From Thermoleophilia bacterium (GTDB lineage: Bacteria; Actinomycetota; Thermoleophilia; Gaiellales; JAICJC01), in the NCBI GenBank assembly GCA_025928435.1, contig JAICJM010000137.1:1-10536 (forward strand): a stretch of DNA of 10,536 nt, written 5' to 3'. Numbering within the stretch: position 1 is the first letter of the stretch; the number at the start of each line of letters is the position of its first letter. This document shows positions 1 through 5,353 of this stretch, piece by piece. The notes under the pieces are model-generated. The model saw only the letters and a program-made list of their open reading frames with translations, did not search any database and was not told where the DNA came from. Made by a program: the position numbers and the translations under genes.

Positions 1-94
1 CAGCGGGCCGGTGTGAACCGTCCGCAGTGTCCCCTCGTACTCTCTCATTCGAAGTGGAACTACTCGTGTTACGAAGGATCGGATCGGAGCGGCT

Positions 95-1003
95 GTGAGG
101 CAGGACACGCGCGCCCCCTTCGATCAGGCGCTGGGCCGAGCCCGCGCGGCCGCGTTCGCCCCCGGCGAGTATGTCGGGCAGGAGAGCTTCATGCGCGCGG
201 CCGAGATCCGGGCCCTGGCGGAGCGGGCGGGCATCGCGCCCGGCGTCTCCGTCCTCGACCTCTGCTGCGGGGTCGCGGGGCCGGGGCGGTTCATCGCGCG
301 CGAGCTGGGCCCCCGCTACCTCGGGGTCGATGCGAGCGAGAGCGCCGTCGAGATCGCCGCGGCCCGCGCCCGCGGGCTGCCGTGCCGGTTCGAGGTGGCC
401 GAGGTGCCCCCGCTGCCGGCGGGGCCGTTCGACGTGGTGATGCTGCTCGAGACGATGCTGGCGTTTCGGGACAAGGAGGCGCTGGTGGAAGCGGTCGCCG
501 CGGCGCTCGCGCCCGGCGGGCGGTTCGCGTTCACGCTGGAGGAGGGCCGGCCGCTGACCGGCTCCGAGCGTCGCCTGATGCCGGACGCCGACACCGTCTG
601 GCTGACGCCGCTCGACGAGATGCGCGAACTGCTGGCGCGGGCCGGGCTGGCCGTCACCTGGCAGGAGGACTGCAGCCGCGCACATCGCGCGACGGCCGAG
701 GCGCTGCTCGATGCGTACGTCGCCGACGCCCCCGCCATCGCCGCGCAGGTCGGCCGGCGCGCGCTGGACGACCTGCTGGCCGCCCACCGGCTCTGGAGCG
801 AGTGGCTCGCGACCGGCCGCGTCCGCAAGTTCGCCCTGGTCGCCGGATCGGGGTCAGCCCCCGCCCTTCGCGCCCGCTGCTCAGGCGCGCACGTGGCGTC
901 TGCCGAACCGGCTCGGGTCGAGGATCGTGATCTGCCCCCGCTGGAGCGTCACCGTCCCCCGTTCCTGCTCCTGTCGCAGGACGCGGTTGGCGGTCACCCG
1001 TGA
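95..1003 (+). CDS. SAM-dependent class I methyltransferase
   Basis: Predicted soluble methyltransferase of 302 residues that transfers a methyl group from S-adenosylmethionine to an unknown small-molecule acceptor. Visible Rossmann-fold signatures: motif I VLDLCCGVAGPGR (residues 53-65), the acidic end of strand 2 at D79 (GVDAS), the PFDVVMLLE strand (111-119), and the post-strand loop LAPGGRFAFTLEEG (138-151). The GTG start at 95 has a purine-rich GGAG 5 nt upstream and gives a natural N-terminus (FDQALGRARAAAF, then GEYVGQESFMRA); an ATG at residue 33 is a less likely alternative. The family-like part ends near residue 250 (KFALVAG). The last ~50 residues are Pro/Arg/Ala-rich and are read antisense to the 3' end of the convergent crp gene. 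This suggests a lost stop codon and a run-on tail. The fold is clear; the substrate cannot be told. Confidence 0.85.
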   Translation: MRQDTRAPFDQALGRARAAAFAPGEYVGQESFMRAAEIRALAERAGIAPGVSVLDLCCGVAGPGRFIARELGPRYLGVDASESAVEIAAARARGLPCRFEVAEVPPLPAGPFDVVMLLETMLAFRDKEALVEAVAAALAPGGRFAFTLEEGRPLTGSERRLMPDADTVWLTPLDEMRELLARAGLAVTWQEDCSRAHRATAEALLDAYVADAPAIAAQVGRRALDDLLAAHRLWSEWLATGRVRKFALVAGSGSAPALRARCSGAHVASAEPARVEDRDLPPLERHRPPFLLLSQDAVGGHP

Positions 1004-1534
1004 GGTGCCGGCGTAGCCGGCCACGTCCTCCTGCGTGAGCGGGATCGTCGCGCCCTGCCCGCCGTAGATCTCGGCGAGGTCGCCCAGCCGGCGGCGGACG
1101 CGCTCGTCCGCGTTCAGGTAGTAGGCGTCGGAGAGGTGCTCGGTCAGGCGTCGCACGTCGTCGGCCAGCAGGCTGACGAGGATCGCGTTGACCCCGGGGT
1201 GGCGCAGCCGCAGGCGGTCGAAGTCGGCATGGAAGACGGCCCGCGTCTCACCCGCCTCGAGCGCGGAGATCGTCGCAGACCGCCGGCCCTCAGCGCCGAT
1301 GAGCGCGAGCTCCCCGAACGCCTCGCCCGCTCCGCGGATCGAGAGCAGCGTCGTCTCACCCAGCGGCGTCGTCGCGCGGACCGCGAAGCGCCCCGCGGTG
1401 ACGAGGTGGAAGCTGTCGGCCGGGTCGCCGCGATGGAACACGACCTCGCCCTTGCGAAAGGTGCGCCGGCGCGCGACCGCCAGCACCTCGCGGATGTCCT
1501 CCTCGGGGACTGTCCCCAGAACCTTCCACTCCAC
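881..1534 (-). CDS. Crp/Fnr-family cyclic-nucleotide-responsive transcription regulator
   Basis: A 217-residue DNA-binding regulator of Crp length. The N-terminal cNMP-binding beta-roll covers about residues 8-115. Its phosphate-binding cassette reads GEAFGELALIGAEGRRSATI (70-89) and keeps the cassette Glu (E75) and the Arg-Ser pair (R85, S86) that bind the cyclic phosphate and ribose in E. coli CRP, so cAMP or cGMP binding is likely. A long dimerisation helix (about 113-140) precedes a winged HTH (about 145-205) with recognition helix TSRVTANRVLR (177-187). The two Arg of the E. coli CSRETVGR helix are kept, but the Glu is Val (V180), so its operator probably differs from TGTGA. No Fnr-type N-terminal cysteines are present. 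The GTG start is chosen because VEWKVLG begins where the fold begins. There is no SD; a -10-like TACACT lies 6 nt upstream, suggesting a leaderless transcript. It lies 17 nt after the hydroxylase stop, so read-through from that gene is also possible. Its 3' end overlaps the methyltransferase by 123 nt. Confidence 0.93.
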   Translation of the reverse strand: MEWKVLGTVPEEDIREVLAVARRRTFRKGEVVFHRGDPADSFHLVTAGRFAVRATTPLGETTLLSIRGAGEAFGELALIGAEGRRSATISALEAGETRAVFHADFDRLRLRHPGVNAILVSLLADDVRRLTEHLSDAYYLNADERVRRRLGDLAEIYGGQGATIPLTQEDVAGYAGTSRVTANRVLRQEQERGTVTLQRGQITILDPSRFGRRHVRA

Positions 1535-1540
1535 CGGCCG

Positions 1541-1546
1541 AGTGTA
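1541..1546 (-). promoter_or_regulatory. -10-like element of a leaderless crp promoter
   Basis: On the minus strand TACACT (inside TTTACACT) ends 6 nt before the crp GTG, and no Shine-Dalgarno sequence lies between. This is the spacing expected when transcription starts at or next to the first base of the start codon, as is frequent in Actinomycetota. No good TTGACA-like -35 is visible 16-19 nt upstream. The same box at the same spacing precedes the cyclase gene at 5342. It lies just past the hydroxylase stop codon, so crp could be transcribed both alone and from the operon. Confidence 0.55.
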
Positions 1547-1551
1547 AACGG

Positions 1552-3009
1552 TCAGGAAGGCGGCCCGAACCAGGTCGCGAGCGCCTTCCCCAACCCGGCG
1601 TCCGTCCCGTTCCCGACCCACGCGACGTAGCCGTCGGGGCGGACCAGGACGGCCGTCGGGGACGGAACCTCGCCCAGCGCCGGCAGCTCCCACGGCCCGT
1701 CGTACTGGGCGTCGACCAGCGGCACCCGCTCGGCCCACCCGGCGATGCCGAGGGTGCCGGGCTCGCCGAGGTTCAGGAGTGCCGGCCGGGCCTCGTGCAG
1801 CAGGGTGAAGGCCGTCACCGGGCCGCCGGCCGTCGTCAGGTCGAGGTCCGGCATGCGGCGCCCGACGAGCGGGTGCCCGTCGCCGAGGTCGTAGTGGATG
1901 TCGAGGCCCGACATCATCCCGGCGAACCGCTGCCGCGGCTCCTCCATGCCCAGCAGCTCCGCGACCGCCTCGCGCAACGCCTCGGTGCGCTCGTCCTGGC
2001 GGGTGACCGCCGTCTGCGCCATCGTGATCCGCAGGACGCGGGCGGCCACCGGGTGCCGCTCGGCGCCGTAGCTGTCGAGCAGCGCCTCCGCCGAGGTGCC
2101 CCGGACCACCTGCGCCAGCTTCCAGCCCAGGTTCACGGCGTCCTGGACTCCGAGGTTGAGGCCCTGGCCGCCGATCGGGTAGTGCACGTGCGCGGCGTCG
2201 CCGGCGAGCAGCACCCGTCCCTCCCGGTAGGACGCCGCCTGCCGGGTCATGTCGGTGAACCGCGAGATCCAGCTCGGGCTGTGGATGCCGAAGTCCGTGC
2301 CCCAGACGGCGGTGACCGCCTCGCGCAGCTCGGCCAGGGTCGGCTCGCCGGTCGGTCCCGCGTACGGCCCGCTCACGACGACCCCGACGCGCCCGTCCTC
2401 GAGCCTGCCCAGCCCGTGCTGGCCGCGGGCGTCGCGGACGATGCCGACCGGCGGCTCGTCGCGCACCTCGGCCTCGGCGATCAGCGAGCTGACCGACGGC
2501 TCCCAGCCGGGAAACTCGATGCCCGCCGCCTTGCGTACGAGGCTGCGCCCGCCGTCGCAGCCCACCAGGTAGGCCGCGCGCAGCGGCGCGCCGCCGGAGA
2601 CCTCGACGGCGACGCCCGCCTCGTCCTGCACGAACCCCGTGACGTCCCGCCCGCGGTAGACCGGCACGCCGAGCTCGGCGACCCACCCCGCCAGGATCTC
2701 CTCGAACGCGTTCTGGAGCAGCGCGAGCCCGTACGGGTGACGGCTGGGGAAGTCGCTCATGTCCAGGCGCGTGCCGGCGAACGTCGCCACCTGGGCCGTC
2801 CGCCCCTTCGCGAGGAAGCGCCCGGCGATGCCGCGCTGGTCGAGCACCTCGATCGTGCGTGAGTGCAGGCCCCGCGAGCGCGAGCCCACGAGCACCTGGC
2901 TCTCGCGCCGCTCGACGACGGCGACGTCGACCCCGGCCAGCGCCAGCTCGCCGGCCAGCATCATCCCGGTCGGGCCGCCGCCGGCAACGACCACGGCGTG
3001 CTCGGTCAC
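1552..3009 (-). CDS. FAD-dependent aromatic hydroxylase (class A flavoprotein monooxygenase)
   Basis: A 485-residue NAD(P)H- and O2-dependent flavoprotein of the p-hydroxybenzoate hydroxylase superfamily, closest in style to the PgaE/RdmE/rifampicin-monooxygenase branch that hydroxylates polyketide and phenolic rings. Motifs: N-terminal dinucleotide fold GGGPTG (residues 10-15) with E33 for ribose binding after the second strand; DG motif CDGGRS (151-155); and GD motif ending LLAGDAAHVHYPIGG (267-281), followed by QGLNLGVQDAVNLGWKLA. The C-terminal ~100 residues (385-485, from MPDLDL) look like the thioredoxin-like domain of this branch, without a CxxC redox pair. The length is close to normal, so it appears intact. 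The GTG start overlaps the sigma-factor TGA as GTGA, implying translational coupling. No membrane segments. The substrate is unknown; detoxification or secondary metabolism are both possible. Confidence is high for the family, low for the substrate. Confidence 0.93.
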   Translation of the reverse strand: MTEHAVVVAGGGPTGMMLAGELALAGVDVAVVERRESQVLVGSRSRGLHSRTIEVLDQRGIAGRFLAKGRTAQVATFAGTRLDMSDFPSRHPYGLALLQNAFEEILAGWVAELGVPVYRGRDVTGFVQDEAGVAVEVSGGAPLRAAYLVGCDGGRSLVRKAAGIEFPGWEPSVSSLIAEAEVRDEPPVGIVRDARGQHGLGRLEDGRVGVVVSGPYAGPTGEPTLAELREAVTAVWGTDFGIHSPSWISRFTDMTRQAASYREGRVLLAGDAAHVHYPIGGQGLNLGVQDAVNLGWKLAQVVRGTSAEALLDSYGAERHPVAARVLRITMAQTAVTRQDERTEALREAVAELLGMEEPRQRFAGMMSGLDIHYDLGDGHPLVGRRMPDLDLTTAGGPVTAFTLLHEARPALLNLGEPGTLGIAGWAERVPLVDAQYDGPWELPALGEVPSPTAVLVRPDGYVAWVGNGTDAGLGKALATWFGPPS

Positions 3010-4178
3010 CGCGGCCCCGCCGCTTCGGCGACGCGGCGGCGCAGGAAGCGGCGCTCGGGCTCGGTGTGGGTGAGCTCGAGCGCGCGCTCGTACTCGGCCC
3101 GCGCCTCGGCATCCCGCCCCAGGCGGCGCAGGAGGTCGGCACGGGTCGAGTGGAAGTACTGGTAGCCGCCCAGGTCGAGCCGGTCGACGAGCTCGAGCCC
3201 CGCCTGCGTCCCGGCCGCCTCGGCGACGGCGATCGCGCGGTTGAGCTCGACGACGGGCGAGCCGGTCAGCCGGACGAGCTCGCCGTAGAGCGCGGCGATC
3301 CGCGCCCAGTCGCGCGGCTCGCGCATGTGCAGCGAGGCGATCGCCGCCTGGATCACGTACGGGCCGCGGCCCTGGAGCGCGGACGCCCGCTCGAGCGCGT
3401 CGGAGCCGCGGGCGATCCTGGCCGCGTCCCAGCGCGAGCGATCCTGGTCGGCGAGCAGCACCAGCTCGCCGTCCCGGAACCGGGCCGCGCGGCGCGCGTC
3501 GTCGAGCAGCATCAGCGCGAGCAGCCCGTGCACCTCGGGCTCGTCCGGCATCAGCCCGGCCAGCGCCGTGCCGAGCCGCAGCGCGTCCGCCGCGAGGTCG
3601 ACGCGGCCCGAATAGCCCTCGTTGAAGATCAGGTAGACGACCGCGAGCACGGCCGCGAGCCGGTCGGGCAGGAGGTGCGCGTCGGGCACCCGGAACGGGA
3701 TGCCGGCGTCCCGGATCTTGCGCTTCGCCCGCGACAGCCGCCGCTTCATCGTCTCCTCGGGGACCAGGAACGCGCGGGCGATCTCCTCCGTGCTGAGGCC
3801 GCCGAGCGCACGCAGGGTCAGCGCGACCTGGGCCTCGAGGCCGAGCGCCGGATGGCAGCAGGTGAAGACCAGCTCCAGCCGCTCGTCAGGAAACGTCGTC
3901 TCGTCCGTCTCGTCCTCCGTCGTTCCGGGCGCATCGAGCAGGCGCGTCTTGCGGGCGAGCGTCCGCTCCCGGCGCAGCCGGTCGAGGGCGCGGTTGCGGG
4001 CCGTGACCGTCAGCCACGCGCCCGGGTTGGGCGGCACGCCCGTGCGAGGCCAGCGCTCGGCAGCGACGGCGAACGCCTCCTGGGCGGCCTCCTCGGCGAG
4101 GTCGAAGTCGCCGAGGAAGCCGACCAGGTTCGCGAGGACACGGCCCCACTCGTCACGGAAGACCTGGTCGAGCTGCGC
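3006..4178 (-). CDS. ECF sigma factor with long C-terminal (DUF6596/TPR-like) extension, ECF42-like; no normal start codon
   Basis: Recognisable sigma-factor coding runs for about 390 codons. Region 2 begins VFRDEWGRVLANLVGFLGDF and continues DLAEEAAQEAF, then PPNPGAWLTVTARNRALDRLRRER. Next come the family signature FTCCHPAL, and region 4 LSTEEIARAFLVPEETMKRRLSRAKRKIR. After this lies a ~225-residue helical extension starting near YLIFNEGYSG and including DEPEVHGLLALMLLDDARR, RGPYVIQAAIAS and SPVVELNRAIAVAE, ending with a TPR-like tail. This is the ECF42-type layout, usually next to a DGPF protein as here. The oddity is the 5' end: the first codon after the DGPF stop (TAG at 4181-4179) is already sigma frame, and no ATG, GTG or TTG occurs until GTG at 4037, which would delete most of region 2, including the core-binding helix. 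It may be a read-through fusion, use a rare start, carry a point change, or be inactive. The stop overlaps the hydroxylase start. Confidence 0.85.
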   Translation of the reverse strand, partial: AQLDQVFRDEWGRVLANLVGFLGDFDLAEEAAQEAFAVAAERWPRTGVPPNPGAWLTVTARNRALDRLRRERTLARKTRLLDAPGTTEDETDETTFPDERLELVFTCCHPALGLEAQVALTLRALGGLSTEEIARAFLVPEETMKRRLSRAKRKIRDAGIPFRVPDAHLLPDRLAAVLAVVYLIFNEGYSGRVDLAADALRLGTALAGLMPDEPEVHGLLALMLLDDARRAARFRDGELVLLADQDRSRWDAARIARGSDALERASALQGRGPYVIQAAIASLHMREPRDWARIAALYGELVRLTGSPVVELNRAIAVAEAAGTQAGLELVDRLDLGGYQYFHSTRADLLRRLGRDAEARAEYERALELTHTEPERRFLRRRVAEAAGPR

Positions 4179-4523
4179 CTAGATCTCCCTCAGCGGACGC
4201 ACCTCGACCGCGCCGCCCAGCCGCGCGGCCGGGACGCGGGCGGCGATCGCAAGCGCCGCGTCCAGGTCGTCCGCCTCGATCACGAGGTAGCCGCCGACGT
4301 GCTCCTTCGCGTCGATGAACGGGCCGTCCGTGAGCAGCGTCTCGCCGTTCTGGACGCGGACGGTCGTCGCCGTCTCAGCCGGCTGCAGCGCCGCGCCGCC
4401 GAGGACGCCGGAGAGCTGCGCGATCGCGAGGTACTCCTCCCGGATCTTGCGCTGCTCGTCCGGGGAGAGCCGCTCGATCGTCTCGACCGACGAGCCCGGG
4501 TAGTTCTGGAACAGGTATCTCAT
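4179..4523 (-). CDS. YCII-related (DGPF) protein, ECF42 partner
   Basis: A 114-residue single-domain protein of the YCII/DGPF family (dimeric alpha-beta ferredoxin-like fold). It shows the typical order MRYLFQNYPG, a helix containing PDEQRKIREEYLAIA, GGAALQPAETATTVRVQNG, the signature TDGPF (residues 65-69), DAKEHVGGYLVIEADDLDAALAIAARVP, and a final strand GAVEVRP. Such proteins are encoded next to ECF42-type sigma factors in many actinobacteria and proteobacteria; their biochemical role is not settled and I do not assign one. ATG at 4523 is chosen over an upstream in-frame GTG (4559) because a strong GAGGAGGGAG Shine-Dalgarno run sits directly before the ATG and the family begins MRY. The stop TAG is in the same frame as, and immediately before, the sigma coding region, so suppression of this one codon would fuse the two. 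The gene follows the oxidase remnant by 38 nt on the same strand. Confidence 0.92.
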   Translation of the reverse strand: MRYLFQNYPGSSVETIERLSPDEQRKIREEYLAIAQLSGVLGGAALQPAETATTVRVQNGETLLTDGPFIDAKEHVGGYLVIEADDLDAALAIAARVPAARLGGAVEVRPLREI

Positions 4524-4526
4524 CGC

Positions 4527-4536
4527 TCCCTCCTCG
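4527..4536 (-). promoter_or_regulatory. Shine-Dalgarno run deciding the DGPF start
   Basis: Reading the minus strand, GAGGAGGGAG lies a few bases before ATG 4523. It is the strongest ribosome-binding sequence noticed in the window, and it rules out the upstream GTG at 4559 as the main start. The sigma factor downstream has no comparable site. Confidence 0.7.
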
Positions 4537-4561
4537 GGGGGAAGAGTGGCACGTTTCACGC

Positions 4562-5298
4562 CTACCGCGCCTCGGCCGGCAGCACGTTGAGGTTGCGGCG
4601 GAACAGGTTGTCCGGGTCGTACCGGCGCTTCACCCGGGCCAGCCGCTCCAGGGTCGCCGCCGGATACGCGCGGCGGACGCCCGCCTGGCCCTCGTCGCCG
4701 ACGAACCCGAGGTAGGCGGGGGCGCCGGGCCCGTCCGTCAGCGCCGTCACGACGTCCGCCGCCCAGGCCTCGTGCTCCGAGCGTTCCTCGGCGCGCTGGT
4801 ACATGACGGCGACGTTCACCATCAGCTTCGCGCCGCGGTGGCCGAAGGCCGTGGCGGCGCCGGCGACGCGCGCCATCGCGCCGCCGAGGGGGCGCAGCTG
4901 GACCGCGGCCATCGGGGCGGTCGCCGTGTCGAGGTGCTCGAGGATCGTCTCGGCCGCACCTTCGGGCAGGGCGTCGACGAGCACGTTCGTTCCCCCGGCG
5001 AACGCAGGCCGCGGGCCCTCCACGTCCGGGTAGATCTGGGGGTAGTGGATCGGCCGCACCATGTCCACGAGCGGCGTGGCGAGCGCGCGGATGGGCGCGA
5101 TCGCCTTCCCCCCGGCCTCTGCGTCGCCCGCGTACACCATCTGGGCCATCACGATGGGCCGGCCGTGGTGCTCGGCGGGGACGAAGGGGAGAGGAGGTGC
5201 TTGAGGACGTTCGCGATCAGCGAGAGCTCCTCGGGCGCCGCGGCGGCCGCGGCGAGGAGCCCCGTGATCACGTCGACGACCGGGCGCGCGAGAAGGGG
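4562..5298 (-). pseudogene. C-terminal remnant of a BBE-type FAD-linked oxidase, frameshifted and 5'-truncated
   Basis: The last 211 codons (from about 5197 to 4565) encode the substrate-binding and BBE half of an FAD-linked oxidase: PPLPFVPAEHHGRPIVMAQMVYAGD, MVRPIHYPQIY, ETILEHLD, LRPLGGAMARV, YLGFVGDEGQ and the family terminus RVKRRYDPDNLFRRNLNVLP. Upstream, matching sequence continues in another frame as LLARPVVDVITGLL, then AAPEELSLIANVLK (about 5295-5200). Restoring one base near 5198-5202 (AAG-GCA-CCT instead of AAG-CAC-CTC) rejoins the frames, so this is a single-base loss. Beyond about 5298 the homology stops: the N-terminal FAD-binding domain of ~240 residues, with its flavin-attachment motif, is missing, and no start codon fits. 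The break lies about 40 nt before the -10 box of the divergent cyclase gene. The frameshift alone could be a sequencing error; the missing half could not. It cannot make a working flavoenzyme. Confidence 0.85.
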
Positions 5299-5341
5299 AC
5301 ACCGGTCCGGGCCCGGCCGGTCGGAGAAGCATGTTTCGATT

Positions 5342-5347
5342 TACACT
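5342..5347 (+). promoter_or_regulatory. -10-like element of a leaderless cyclase promoter
   Basis: TACACT (within TTTACACT, 5340-5347) lies 6 nt before the cyclase GTG at 5354, with no Shine-Dalgarno sequence between. The -10 hexamer, spacing and start codon match the crp start on the other strand. No convincing -35 is seen. A TGT-N8-ACA imperfect palindrome (5333-5346) overlaps it and might bind a regulator, but this is weak. Confidence 0.55.
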
Positions 5348-5353
5348 TGCCCG

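Noticed and set aside
1..94. A promoter for the methyltransferase (TACTCT at 38-43 with GAACCG upstream)
   Set aside because: TANNNT matches are frequent by chance and the -35 is poor. The stretch holds no gene, and only the GGAG before the GTG is supportable.
13..930. A 305-codon plus-strand open frame overlapping the methyltransferase in another frame
   Set aside because: Arg/Gly/Pro-rich with no motif; the frame starting at 95 holds the methyltransferase signatures.
1795..2862. A 355-codon plus-strand open frame opposite the FAD hydroxylase
   Set aside because: Antisense shadow: the opposite strand carries intact flavoprotein motifs in order.
4524..4559. An upstream GTG start (4559) for the DGPF protein
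   Set aside because: The extra 12 residues would be encoded by the strong Shine-Dalgarno region directly before ATG 4523, and the family starts MRY.
2859..4715. A 618-codon plus-strand open frame opposite the sigma and DGPF genes
   Set aside because: Low-complexity Arg/Ala/Glu composition with no motifs; it mirrors well-recognised genes on the other strand.
5333..5346. A TGT-N8-ACA imperfect palindrome as a Crp operator before the cyclase
   Set aside because: The half-sites match poorly, the crp start shares only the right half, and the element coincides with the -10 box, which explains the conservation more simply.
4772..5353. An N-terminal extension of the cyclase reading back to 4772
   Set aside because: This stretch is antisense to oxidase sequence with clear family motifs, and the cyclase family begins at the ERKLATILF segment.
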